Origin: Variovorax sp. PAMC28562
GTDB taxonomy: Bacteria > Pseudomonadota > Gammaproteobacteria > Burkholderiales > Burkholderiaceae_C
Length of the DNA: 64,000 bases
Direction: 5' to 3'
Assembly (NCBI RefSeq): GCF_014303735.1
Contig: NZ_CP060296.1
Location: forward strand, 1,933,501 to 1,997,500
Shown here: in pieces, positions 1 to 8,291 of the stretch
Numbering within the stretch: position 1 is the first letter of the stretch
Layout of the letters: each line of letters starts with the position of its first letter
Translations under genes and position numbers: made by a program
The notes under the pieces: model-generated
The model's input: only the letters and a program-made list of their open reading frames with translations
What the model was told of the DNA's origin: nothing
The model's database searches: none

Positions 1-558
1 TTTCATCCTGGCGCAATGCAGCAAGCCCATCTCAACAAGATCGCGGCACGCGATGACATCCGTATCGGCATCATCTCGCCCGATGGGCGTGACGCGATGC
101 TGCAGCATGCAGAGCAGTTCAAACAAGCCGGCATTCCTTTCGTGTTCGATCCGGGCCAGGGGTTGCCGATGTTCAACGGAGACGAGCTGGCACGGTTCAT
201 CGAGCAGGCCGACTGGGTCACCGTGAATGACTACGAAGGCAAGATGCTGAGCGACCGCACCGGCTGGAGCGAGGCGGACATCTCGCGTCGCGCGCGCGGG
301 CTGGTGGTCACGCTTGGCGCCGAGGGTTGCGACGTATGGGTCGACGGGCAGAAGGTGCATGTTCCGGCCGTCAAGCCTGAGGCAGTTGTCGACCCCACGG
401 GTTGCGGCGACGCGTGGCGCGGTGCGTTGTTGTTCGGGCTGGAACAAGGGTGGGATCTCACACGGTGTGCAGCGCTGGGCAACCAGATCGGTGCGCTCAA
501 GATCGCGCAACGCGGGCCGCAGAACTACCAGATCGACTTGAAAGCGATCGGCCTCTGA
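1..558 (+). CDS. PfkB-family carbohydrate kinase, 3' part only
   Basis: The reading frame is open from the first base, so the true start lies outside the window; 185 C-terminal residues are visible. PfkB/ribokinase-type enzymes phosphorylate a sugar or nucleoside hydroxyl with ATP in the cytosol. The C-terminal signature is present as DPTGCGDAWRGA, where GCGD supplies the anion hole and the catalytic Asp. The preceding segment (VVTLGAEGCDVW) is the usual strand before the ATP site. The substrate cannot be read from this part; adenosine-kinase-like members have similar C-termini. A strong hairpin terminator follows about 30 nt after the stop. Confidence 0.85.
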   Translation, partial: FHPGAMQQAHLNKIAARDDIRIGIISPDGRDAMLQHAEQFKQAGIPFVFDPGQGLPMFNGDELARFIEQADWVTVNDYEGKMLSDRTGWSEADISRRARGLVVTLGAEGCDVWVDGQKVHVPAVKPEAVVDPTGCGDAWRGALLFGLEQGWDLTRCAALGNQIGALKIAQRGPQNYQIDLKAIGL

Positions 559-590
559 AAGCGCATTCGTCAGAGCTCATTCGCTGAGCG

Positions 591-627
591 AAAAAAAAGC
601 CCGACACCGTGAGGTGCCGGGCTTTTT
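591..627. terminator. Bidirectional Rho-independent terminator
   Basis: A run of A is followed by the arms gcccgacacc (599-608) and ggtgccgggc (613-622), a GTGA loop and TTTTT. A tracts on one side and T tracts on the other let it serve both converging genes: the PfkB-type kinase on + and the H1-like gene on -. Confidence 0.85.
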
Positions 628-648
628 GCCTTAAGGCCGCTGACCGAC

Positions 649-1173
649 TCAGGGCTTGCTGGCCGTCGGAAACGGCCATGCAGCTTGAGGGTTCAGCGTC
701 GTCTGCGCGGCGGGCGCAGGAGCGGGCGCTACGGCTGCCTTTGCAGGAGCCTTGGCGGCTGCCTTCTTGGCGGGCGCAGGTTTCGCAGCAGGGGCAGGCT
801 TGGCAGCGGGCTTTTTCGCTGCTTTCTTGGCAGCGGTCTTTTTAGCCGCGGCCTTTTTCGCAGGAGCCTTCTTGGCGGGGGCCTTCTTCGCAGCTGCCTT
901 TTTCGCAGGAGCCTTCTTGGCGGCAGCCTTCTTAGCCGGGGCCTTCTTCGCAGCTGCCTTTTTGGCCGGAGCCTTCTTGGCTGCTACTTTTTTAGCCGGG
1001 GCCTTCTTTGCTGGAGCCTTCTTGGCAGCGACCTTTTTGGCCGGAGCCTTCTTGGCTGCTACCTTCTTCGCGGCTACCTTCTTGGCGGGAGCCTTCTTAG
1101 CAGCCACGACCTTCTTTGCCGGAGCCTTCTTTGCAGCGGCTTTCTTAGCCGGCGCTTTCTTTGCAGTTGCCAT
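649..1173 (-). CDS. Histone H1-like / AlgP-type Ala-Lys-Pro repeat protein
   Basis: This 174-aa protein is built almost wholly of degenerate tandem units such as KKAPAKKA and KKAAAKKA, then an Ala/Pro-rich tail ending [12 protein letters not shown]. It resembles the lysine-rich tail of eukaryotic histone H1 and bacterial AlgP/HC-type proteins, which bind DNA non-specifically and may compact the nucleoid. It has no catalytic motif or membrane segment. The start chosen is ATG 1173, preceded by AAGGAG at a normal distance; a longer in-frame version to 1206 lacks support. The repeats make it prone to length variation between strains. Its role in regulation is inferred from composition only. Confidence 0.8.
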   Translation of the reverse strand: MATAKKAPAKKAAAKKAPAKKVVAAKKAPAKKVAAKKVAAKKAPAKKVAAKKAPAKKAPAKKVAAKKAPAKKAAAKKAPAKKAAAKKAPAKKAAAKKAPAKKAPAKKAAAKKTAAKKAAKKPAAKPAPAAKPAPAKKAAAKAPAKAAVAPAPAPAAQTTLNPQAAWPFPTASKP

Positions 1174-1249
1174 TTCTATTTCTCCTTGATCAAGTTGAAA
1201 AATCAACCTCTTGAAGCACTTCGCGTCCGCTTGTGAACGTGAAGCGATT

Positions 1250-1278
1250 CATGGTGTTGGATCAAGCCCAGCACCATG
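1250..1278. repeat. Inverted repeat between nrdB and the H1-like gene
   Basis: Arms catggtgttgg (1250-1260) and ccagcaccatg (1268-1278) pair over 11 positions with one wobble around a 7 nt loop. There is no T tract on either strand, so it is not a standard terminator. It lies upstream of the H1-like gene and downstream of nrdB. It could be an operator or mRNA hairpin; function unknown. The rest of 1174-1367 shows nothing I can name. Confidence 0.4.
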
Positions 1279-1367
1279 AACACCTGCGCTTTCGTCCGTG
1301 CCGCGCTCTATGGCGTGATCGGCGGCGAAAGCAATTCTTGAACTCATTTATTCTTATCGAAAAAAAT

Positions 1368-2579
1368 TCAATCCCACGACAGCGCACCACCCGACTGGTA
1401 TTCGATGACGCGGGTCTCGAAGAAATTTCGCTCTTTCTTCAGGTCGATCATTTCGCTCATCCAGGGGAACGGATTTTCTTCGTTCGGGAAGAGCGTTTCG
1501 AGGCCGATCTGCTGTGCACGCCGGTTGGCGATGTAGCGCAGGTAGCCCTTGAACATGGAGGCGTTCATGCCGAGCACACCACGCGGCATGGTGTCTTCGG
1601 CGTACTTGTATTCGAGCTCGACGGCCTTCATGAAGAGGGCCTTGATCTCGGCCTTGAACTCGCTGTTCCAGAGGCCGGGGTTCTCGAGCTTGAGCTGGTT
1701 GATCAGGTCGATGCCGAAGTTGCAGTGCATCGACTCGTCGCGCAGGATGTACTGGTACTGCTCGGCGGCGCCGGTCATCTTGTTCTGCCGACCCAGCGCC
1801 AGAATCTGCGTGAAGCCGACGTAGAAGAACAAGCCTTCCATCAGGCATGCGAAAACGATGAGCGACTTGAGCAGGGTCTGGTCGGTCTCGTGCGTGCCGG
1901 TCTTGAAGAGCGGATCGCTGATGGCTTCGATGAACGGAATCAGGAACTGGTCCTTCTCGCGGATCGAAGGCACTTCGTTGTAGGCGTTGAAGATCTCGCT
2001 CTCGTCCAGACCGAGCGACTCGACGATGTACTGGTACGCGTGCGTGTGAATCGCTTCTTCGAAGGCTTGGCGCAGCAAGAACTGGCGGCACTCCGGCGCG
2101 GTGATATGCCGATACGTGCCCAGCACGATGTTGTTGGCGGCGAGCGAGTCGGCGGTCACGAAGAAGCCGAGGTTGCGCTTCACGATGCGACGTTCGTCTT
2201 CAGTCAGACCGTTCGGGTCTTTCCACAACGCGATGTCTCGCGTCATGTTCACTTCCTGCGGCATCCAGTGATTGGCGCAAGAGGCCAGGTACTTTTCCCA
2301 CGCCCATTTGTACTTGAAGGGCACGAGCTGGTTGACGTCGGTTTGACCGTTGATGATTCGTTTGTCATCGGCGCGCACGCGGCGAGCGACCGGAGCGGCG
2401 GCTGACGCGACAAATGACGCAGCGACCGATGCTGTTGCAGCAGAGATGGCCGGTGCAATTTTCGGCGTCGGAGCCTCCATCGAGCGTGCATTCAATGCGC
2501 CGCTTTTCGGTGAGTGCTGCAATCCTTGTTGCATGTCCTTTGGCAAGGAGGGCTTGACTTCTTCGTCCCAGGTCAACAT
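1368..2579 (-). CDS. nrdB: Ribonucleoside-diphosphate reductase beta subunit (class Ia R2)
   Basis: This subunit holds the diiron-tyrosyl radical used by NrdA to reduce ribonucleotides to deoxyribonucleotides. In the 403 aa, EAIHTHAY gives the metal ligands Glu and His and the radical Tyr in the E..H...Y spacing. LWKDP supplies the first Asp ligand, EGLFF a Glu, and ESMHCNF the last Glu and His. The radical Tyr marks it as a class Ia/Ib-type R2. ATG 2579 gives the family-like N-terminus [10 protein letters not shown]; the frame also opens with TTG at 2591. The N-terminal 70 residues are Ala/Pro-rich and probably disordered. It lies 144 nt downstream of nrdA on the same strand and is probably co-transcribed. 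Confidence 0.95.
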   Translation of the reverse strand: MLTWDEEVKPSLPKDMQQGLQHSPKSGALNARSMEAPTPKIAPAISAATASVAASFVASAAAPVARRVRADDKRIINGQTDVNQLVPFKYKWAWEKYLASCANHWMPQEVNMTRDIALWKDPNGLTEDERRIVKRNLGFFVTADSLAANNIVLGTYRHITAPECRQFLLRQAFEEAIHTHAYQYIVESLGLDESEIFNAYNEVPSIREKDQFLIPFIEAISDPLFKTGTHETDQTLLKSLIVFACLMEGLFFYVGFTQILALGRQNKMTGAAEQYQYILRDESMHCNFGIDLINQLKLENPGLWNSEFKAEIKALFMKAVELEYKYAEDTMPRGVLGMNASMFKGYLRYIANRRAQQIGLETLFPNEENPFPWMSEMIDLKKERNFFETRVIEYQSGGALSWD

Positions 2580-2723
2580 AGAAAAATCCAATGCTCAAAT
2601 TATCAGAGCAACGATGTAAGTTGGAAAGTGCTCGTTCACATCGCGCTCCATTTATCTCGTCGTTATGTTGCTCACATGCATCGCGTTGTGATGTCAGGCG
2701 ATGCCGCGAACATCAAACGCGCT

Positions 2724-5693
2724 TCATTGACATGCTTCGCACGTCGGATCGTCGACACCGCAAAACGCGATGTCGGTTTGCGGCATCGAACTCAACTGCA
2801 ATTGCGCAGCGAGTGCAGCAGCATCGAGTGCGCTCAAGCCTGATGCACCCGACATGCTCGATGACATGTTCGACGATGCATCGCTGCTCGTGCTGCCTGA
2901 CGACACAGCATTGAGACGACCGGATTGCACCGTCGATTTTTCAGCGTGCGTCGCGCTCTGCGTGCGGAGGTAGTAGGTCGTCTTCAGGCCACGCAACCAT
3001 GCGAGTTTGTACGTGTCGTCGAGCTTCTTGCCCGATGCACCGGCCATGTAGATGTTGAGCGACTGCGCCTGGTCGATCCACTTCTGGCGCCTCGAGGCGG
3101 CTTCGACCAGCCACGTCGTTTCGACTTCGAAGGCGGTGGCGTAGAGCGCCTTGATGTCTTGCGGCACGCGATCGATCGGACGCAGCGAGCCATCGAAGTG
3201 CTTCAGGTCCATGACCATCACGTCGTCCCACAAACCGAGACGCTTCAGGTCGCGCACCAGATAGTGATTGATGACGGTGAACTCGCCCGACAGGTTCGAT
3301 TTGACCGACAGGTTGCCGAAGCAAGGCTCGATCGATGCGTCGACGCCGATGATGTTCGAGATGGTCGCGGTCGGAGCGATGGCCGTGCAGTTCGAATTGC
3401 GCATGCCGTCGGTCTTGATTTTCTGACGCAACGCGTCCCAGTCGAGCGTGGTGGAGCGGTCGACTTCGACGTAGCCGCCACGTGCTTTTTCGAGCAGGTC
3501 GAGCGTGTCGATGGGCAGCACGCCCTTGTCCCACAGCGAGCCCTTGTAGCTCGAGTACTTGCCGCGCTCCTTGGCGAGATCGGTCGATGCCCAGTACGCG
3601 TGGTAGCAGATGGCCTCCATCGACACGTCTGCAAATTCGACGGCTTCTTGCGAAGCGTACGGAATCCGCAGCTCGTACAGCGCATCCTGGAAGCCCATTA
3701 CGCCCAGGCCGACCGGACGATGGCGCAAATTGGAGTCACGCGCCTTCTTGACGGCGTAGTAGTTGATGTCGATCACGTTGTCGAGCATGCGCATCGCGGT
3801 CGAGATCGTGCGCTTCAGCTTCTCATGGTCGACCTTGCCGTCTTTCAGATGCTGCAGCAGGTTCACCGAACCCAGATTGCAGACAGCGGTCTCGGTGTCG
3901 CTGGTGTTGAGCGTGATCTCCGTGCAGAGGTTCGACGAGTGCACGACGCCCGCGTGCTGCTGCGGCGAGCGCACGTTGCACGCGTCCTTGAAGGTGATCC
4001 ACGGGTGTCCGGTTTCGAACAGCATCGTGAGCATCTTTCTCCACAGGTCGGCGGCCGGCAGCGTGCGGCTCGGCTTGATGTCGCCGCGAGCCGCCCGTTC
4101 TTCGTAAGCGACGTAGGCGCGCTCGAAGTCGGCACCGAAGAGGTCGTGCAGGTCGGGCACGTTGTTGGGCGAGAACAGCGTCCAGGTGCCCTTCTCCATC
4201 ACGCGGCGCATGAACAGGTCGGGGATCCAGTTGGCCGTGTTCATGTCGTGCGTGCGGCGGCGATCGTCGCCGGTGTTCTTGCGCAGTTCCAGGAACTCCT
4301 CGATGTCGAGGTGCCAGGTTTCGAGGTAAGTGCAGACCGCGCCCTTGCGCTTGCCGCCCTGATTCACCGCGACGGCGGTGTCGTTGACCACCTTCAGGAA
4401 AGGCACGACGCCTTGCGATTCGCCATTGGTGCCCTTGATGTGGCTGCCGAGTGCGCGAACGCGGGTCCAGTCGTTGCCCAGGCCGCCGGCGAACTTCGAC
4501 AGCAGCGCGTTTTCCTTGATGGATTCGTAGATGCCGTCGAGGTCGTCGGGCACTGTCGTCAGATAGCAGCTCGACAGTTGCGAGCGCAGCGTGCCGGCGT
4601 TGAACAGCGTCGGCGTGCTCGACATGAAGTCGAAAGACGACAGCACTTCGTAGAACTCGATAGCGCGCGCTTCGCGGTCGATTTCGCCGAGCGACAGACC
4701 CATCGCAACGCGCATGAAGAACGCCTGGGGCAGTTCGATGCGGTCTTTGCGGATGTGCAGGAAGTAGCGGTCGTACAGCGTTTGCAGGCCGAGGTAGTCG
4801 AACTGCAGGTCGCGCTCAGCCTTGAGCGCGGCGCCCAGGCGGGGCAAGTCGTACTGCAGCAGCTTCTCGTCGAGCAGTTCGTTGTCGACGCCCTTCTTGA
4901 TGAACTGCGGAAAGTAGTCGACGTAGGCTTGCGAGCGCTCGACCGGCATCACTTCGCGGCCGAGAATTTCCTTGAAGATCGTGTGCAGCAGCAGGCGCGC
5001 GGTGGCGAACGTGTAGTCCGGATCTTTTTCGATCAGCGTGCGGGCTGCCAGGATCGATGCTTTGTAGACCTCGTCGAGCGGCACGCCGTCGTAGAGGTTC
5101 CGCATCGTCTCGGCCTGGATCGGTGCCGCAGTGATGCTGTCGCCCAGACCTTCGCAGGCGGACTCGATCAGGCCCTTGAGTTCATTCAGGTCGAGCGCGA
5201 CACGCTCGCCGCGGTCGAGCACATGGATGACCGGCGCGACCGGGGCGTCTTGCGCACCTTGCTTGGCGCGCTCTTGCGTGCGGCGTTCGCGGTACAGCAC
5301 ATAGGCACGCGCGATTTCATGGTGACCGCCGCGCATCAGGCCGAGTTCGACCGAATCCTGCACGTCTTCGATGTGGAAGGTGCCGCCGCCCGGACGCGAG
5401 CGCACCATGGCGCGGACGACCGCTTGCGTAAGGCCGTCGACGGTTTCGCGCACGCTGGCAGACGCCGCGCCTTGCGTGCCGTGCACGGCGAGAAAGGCCT
5501 TCATCATCGCGATGGCGATCTTGTTCGGTTCGAACGGGACCACCGCGCCGTTACGGCGAATGATCTGGTAGTGCGCGAGCGCATTGCCGGCGGGCGATCC
5601 GGCGGTGTCGCGAGCGCTGCTGGTGGCGTTGGGGCTGCCGTTGGTAGATAGCGCGTTGCGCGATGCGGACGGTGTGTTCTGGGCTGTTTGCAT
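2724..5693 (-). CDS. nrdA: Ribonucleoside-diphosphate reductase alpha subunit (class Ia)
   Basis: Catalytic subunit of aerobic ribonucleotide reductase, 989 aa. After a Ser/Ala/Asn-rich leader, an ATP-cone (IIRRNGAVVPFEPNKI onward) provides allosteric control by ATP/dATP. Active-site residues are visible: Cys in SSCYLTT, the N-x-C-x-E set in SSNLCTE, and the second redox Cys in TAVCNLGSV. The C-terminal tail ends CEACQ, the CxxC pair that is re-reduced by thioredoxin or glutaredoxin. ATG 5693 is preferred because GAGG sits 6 nt upstream; an in-frame ATG at 5762 has no ribosome-binding site. Two NrdR boxes lie 92-138 nt upstream. nrdB follows. Confidence 0.95.
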   Translation of the reverse strand: MQTAQNTPSASRNALSTNGSPNATSSARDTAGSPAGNALAHYQIIRRNGAVVPFEPNKIAIAMMKAFLAVHGTQGAASASVRETVDGLTQAVVRAMVRSRPGGGTFHIEDVQDSVELGLMRGGHHEIARAYVLYRERRTQERAKQGAQDAPVAPVIHVLDRGERVALDLNELKGLIESACEGLGDSITAAPIQAETMRNLYDGVPLDEVYKASILAARTLIEKDPDYTFATARLLLHTIFKEILGREVMPVERSQAYVDYFPQFIKKGVDNELLDEKLLQYDLPRLGAALKAERDLQFDYLGLQTLYDRYFLHIRKDRIELPQAFFMRVAMGLSLGEIDREARAIEFYEVLSSFDFMSSTPTLFNAGTLRSQLSSCYLTTVPDDLDGIYESIKENALLSKFAGGLGNDWTRVRALGSHIKGTNGESQGVVPFLKVVNDTAVAVNQGGKRKGAVCTYLETWHLDIEEFLELRKNTGDDRRRTHDMNTANWIPDLFMRRVMEKGTWTLFSPNNVPDLHDLFGADFERAYVAYEERAARGDIKPSRTLPAADLWRKMLTMLFETGHPWITFKDACNVRSPQQHAGVVHSSNLCTEITLNTSDTETAVCNLGSVNLLQHLKDGKVDHEKLKRTISTAMRMLDNVIDINYYAVKKARDSNLRHRPVGLGVMGFQDALYELRIPYASQEAVEFADVSMEAICYHAYWASTDLAKERGKYSSYKGSLWDKGVLPIDTLDLLEKARGGYVEVDRSTTLDWDALRQKIKTDGMRNSNCTAIAPTATISNIIGVDASIEPCFGNLSVKSNLSGEFTVINHYLVRDLKRLGLWDDVMVMDLKHFDGSLRPIDRVPQDIKALYATAFEVETTWLVEAASRRQKWIDQAQSLNIYMAGASGKKLDDTYKLAWLRGLKTTYYLRTQSATHAEKSTVQSGRLNAVSSGSTSSDASSNMSSSMSGASGLSALDAAALAAQLQLSSMPQTDIAFCGVDDPTCEACQ

Positions 5694-5784
5694 TCGGTCC
5701 TCGGTTGGCAATTCTTGTTGGAGACGCGGACATCGGTGGTCGGCGTTCGATTCCGGAGCCATTCAGGCATTTGTTCCAGACGGC

Positions 5785-5831
5785 ACACTATATCTAGGGT
5801 CTGAGGGGCCTACAACCACTAGATGTAGTGT
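5785..5831 (-). promoter_or_regulatory. Tandem NrdR boxes upstream of nrdA
   Basis: Two palindromic 16-mers lie upstream of nrdA: acactatatctagggt (5785-5800) and ccactagatgtagtgt (5816-5831). Against the NrdR consensus acactatatatagtgt I count 14/16 and 13/16 matches. Their starts are 31 nt apart, about three helical turns, the usual tandem spacing for this repressor. NrdR senses nucleotide (dATP/ATP) state and represses nrd operons. The nrdR gene is not in the window. Confidence 0.85.
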
Positions 5832-5947
5832 TTTCGACGAACTTCAATGTTTGTGAAAAACTGCACATCTTGTCGCTTTGCGGTGTGCGTGGCGTCGTAG
5901 ATGCCGGGCATGCGGCGTGGTTGCTACCCTACGTTATTCCAACCCAG

Positions 5948-5995
5948 CAGCCATGCGGTTTTCGGCCGCTTTTGCACCTGCGAACCGCATGGTTG
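5948..5995. repeat. Inverted repeat downstream of ampD
   Basis: Arms cagccatgcggtt (5948-5960) and aaccgcatggttg (5983-5995) pair over 13 positions, one of them G-U, around a 22 nt loop. It lies between ampD (ending at 6040) and the nrdA control region. No T tract follows on the minus strand, so a role as ampD terminator is possible but unproven. The rest of 5832-6039 shows no gene. Confidence 0.4.
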
Positions 5996-6039
5996 CTGCG
6001 ATGCGAAAGAGCGCCGCGCGCCATGTTTGCAGTGCGATA

Positions 6040-6609
6040 TCAAGGTCCGATGGCGACCTCGGGAAACATATCTTTTTTCCAACCCGTTGCGTCGCGCAGA
6101 CGCCGCCATGCGAAGCCTGGCCCCGGGTCTTGTTTGCGTCCGGGTGCAATGTGCTCATGGCCGGCGACGAAGGCGATCGGGTAGTGCTGTGCGATGGCGG
6201 GGCAGAGGCCGGCAAGCGCCTCGTATTGCGCGTCTTCGAAGAGCGCACCTTCGAGCCCTTCGAGCTCGATGCCGATCGAATCGTCGTTGCAGTTGGTGCG
6301 GCCGCGCCATGCCGATGGACCTGCGTGCCAGGCACGATCGTCGCAACTGACGAACTGCCAGAGTTCGCCGTCGCGCCGCACATAAAAATGCGACGACACC
6401 TCGACGCCGCGGATGCTCTTGAAGTACGGGTGTGCGTCCCAGTCGAGGCGATTGGTGAAGAGCTGCTGCACCTCGTCGCCGCCGTATTGCGCAGGTGGCA
6501 GGCTGATCGAATGCAGCACGATCAGATCGATCTGCGCGCCGGCAGGGCGTGGGCCGAAGTTCGGCGAATGCAGTTGCCTGGCAAAGCGGTACCAGCCTGT
6601 GTTCCACAT
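6040..6609 (-). CDS. ampD: 1,6-anhydro-N-acetylmuramyl-L-alanine amidase
   Basis: A cytosolic zinc amidase that cleaves the stem peptide from anhydro-muropeptides during cell-wall recycling. The Amidase_2 fold is clear: LHSISLPP carries the first zinc His, and GHEHIAPGRKQDPGP the second His and the Asp ligand. SHFYVRRDGE and SIGIELEG are core strands. Starting at ATG 6609 (MWNTGWYRFARQLHSPNF) gives 189 aa and aligns with the known N-terminus of AmpD. In-frame ATGs at 6666 and 6687 would overlap pilR and add an unsupported leader. It is last in a run of minus-strand genes with pilS and pilR, an order common in this lineage. Confidence 0.9.
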   Translation of the reverse strand: MWNTGWYRFARQLHSPNFGPRPAGAQIDLIVLHSISLPPAQYGGDEVQQLFTNRLDWDAHPYFKSIRGVEVSSHFYVRRDGELWQFVSCDDRAWHAGPSAWRGRTNCNDDSIGIELEGLEGALFEDAQYEALAGLCPAIAQHYPIAFVAGHEHIAPGRKQDPGPGFAWRRLRDATGWKKDMFPEVAIGP

Positions 6610-6658
6610 CGCTGCGCCGTTCGCAATTCCATCCCCCGCACCATCCACGCGAACCCCC

Positions 6659-8287
6659 TTATTCATCGGTGGCGACGCCATGTCCATCGTCGCCGTTCGG
6701 TGTCGCAATGCCGAGACGTGCAATGCGATAGCGGATCTGCCGCAAGCTCAAGCCGAGTCGCGCCGCCGCTGCGGTGCGATTGAATCCGCTTTCATGCAGC
6801 GCGCGCACGAGGATCTCGCGCTCCTGTTGATCGAGATAGGTCTGCAGGTCGGACGGCACCGCGGGCGGAGGCGCCTTCGCTTCCTGCGGCATTGGTGTCG
6901 CGCTGTTCGAGCCGATGGGGGCGTCGTGCAGATCAGCGGTGCTCGCCACGCGCGCACCACCTGCTGCATCGTTCGCCACATCGGCCGTGTCCGAAGCCGC
7001 AGAACTCGTCATCGAAGCCAGGCTCGCCAGTCCGGAATCAGACCCCATCAGATCCAGATGCAGCTCATCGCCATCGTTCAACGCGACGGCGCGGTGCAAC
7101 AGGTTTTCAAGCTCGCGCACGTTGCCGTTCAGCGGATGCAGCGCGAGCCGGCGCAGCACGTCGGCCGACAGCGTCGGCACCGGCATGCCGGCTTCGTGCG
7201 CGATGCGTTCGAGCAGAGCGGTGCACAGCGCCGGCAGATCTTCGCGCCGCTCGCGCAGCGCAGGCACCGCGATCTCGATTACGTTGAGCCGATAGAAAAG
7301 GTCTTGCCTAAATCGGCTCGCCAGCACCTCGGCGTGCAGATCCTTGTGCGTCGCGCTGACGATGCGCACATCGACCGCGTCTTCCTGCGTCGAGCCGATC
7401 GGCCGCACGTTGCGCTCCTGAATGGCACGCAGCAACTTCGACTGCATGGCGATCGGCAGGTCGCCGATCTCGTCCAGAAACAAGGTGCCGCCACGCGCCG
7501 CCTGAAAGTAGCCGTCGCGGTCTTGCGAGGAGCCGGTGTACGAGCCCTTGCGCGCGCCGAAGAACTCCGCCTCCAGCAGGTTCTCCGGAATGGCGCCGCA
7601 ATTGACCGCGACGAACGGGCCGTCGCTGCGCTGGCTGCAAGCATGCACGGCGCGCGCGACCAGTTCCTTGCCGGTGCCCGACTCGCCGCGCACCAGCACC
7701 GGCGCCATGCCGCGCGCGACCTTGGCTATGCGCGACTTGACGATCCGCATCGGTTCCGAATCCCCGACCAGCCGGGCCAACGCGGCCAACCCGCTCGCAG
7801 CCACGACCGCCGATTTGCCTGCACCCGTATCGATACTGGCTGCCGTTCGCACCACCTTCACCGGCGACGCATGTTGCTGGACGGCAGAGGCCACGACGGC
7901 TCGAAATTGCTTCAGATCGACCGGCTTGGTGAGGTAGTCGAAGGCGCCGGCTTTCAAGGCCTCGACGGCGTTTTCGGCGGAGCCGTAGGCCGTCATGACG
8001 ACGCATCGCTCGCTGCGCTGGTCGTTCTGGATGCGCTGCAGGATTTCCATCCCGAGCCCATCGGGCAACCGCATGTCGGTGATCACCGCATCGAAGCGCA
8101 CGGCCGCCAGATGCTGCATCGCCTCGGCTACGCTGCCGGCCGCGTCGACCTTGTAGCCCTCGCGCAGCAGCGTCAGTTCGTAGAGCGTGCGCAGGTCGGG
8201 TTCGTCGTCGACCACGAGGATGTGCGCGGGTTGCGCGCTTTGCGCATGCAACGCGGACGCCGTCGACGATGGGGTGGGATTGCTCAC
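6659..8287 (-). CDS. pilR: Sigma-54-dependent response regulator PilR
   Basis: NtrC-type activator, 542 aa: an N-terminal receiver (VVDDEPDLRTLY, phospho-Asp in ITDMRLPDG), a central AAA+ ATPase (Walker A GESGTGKELVARA, Walker B GGTLFLDEIGDLP) and a C-terminal Fis-type helix-turn-helix (RTAAAARLGLSLRQIRYRI). The pair with PilS directly upstream, spaced 4 nt, indicates PilR, which activates pilin transcription in pseudomonads and relatives. The loop that contacts sigma-54 reads GSYTGS rather than GAFTGA; the key Thr is kept. A long Ala/Ser-rich linker precedes the helix-turn-helix. No pilin gene is in the window, so its target is inferred. Confidence 0.88.
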   Translation of the reverse strand: MSNPTPSSTASALHAQSAQPAHILVVDDEPDLRTLYELTLLREGYKVDAAGSVAEAMQHLAAVRFDAVITDMRLPDGLGMEILQRIQNDQRSERCVVMTAYGSAENAVEALKAGAFDYLTKPVDLKQFRAVVASAVQQHASPVKVVRTAASIDTGAGKSAVVAASGLAALARLVGDSEPMRIVKSRIAKVARGMAPVLVRGESGTGKELVARAVHACSQRSDGPFVAVNCGAIPENLLEAEFFGARKGSYTGSSQDRDGYFQAARGGTLFLDEIGDLPIAMQSKLLRAIQERNVRPIGSTQEDAVDVRIVSATHKDLHAEVLASRFRQDLFYRLNVIEIAVPALRERREDLPALCTALLERIAHEAGMPVPTLSADVLRRLALHPLNGNVRELENLLHRAVALNDGDELHLDLMGSDSGLASLASMTSSAASDTADVANDAAGGARVASTADLHDAPIGSNSATPMPQEAKAPPPAVPSDLQTYLDQQEREILVRALHESGFNRTAAAARLGLSLRQIRYRIARLGIATPNGDDGHGVATDE

Positions 8288-8291
8288 CCGC

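Noticed and set aside
649..1173. Tandem repeats that might be a CRISPR array
   Set aside because: Units are short, contiguous and in frame with Ala/Lys/Pro codons; there are no spacers.
752..1189. A + strand frame of hydrophobic repeats ([11 protein letters not shown])
   Set aside because: It is the complement of the KKAPAKKA repeat gene, which has a ribosome site and the right codon positions.
1233..5651. Long + strand frames opposite nrdB and nrdA (390 and 908 codons)
   Set aside because: They mirror clear minus-strand genes with all active-site residues; composition is the low-complexity Arg/Val/Asp pattern of antisense frames in GC-rich DNA.
5694..5762. 23-codon longer nrdA starting at 5762
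   Set aside because: No ribosome site at 5762, while ATG 5693 has GAGG 6 nt upstream; not fully excluded.
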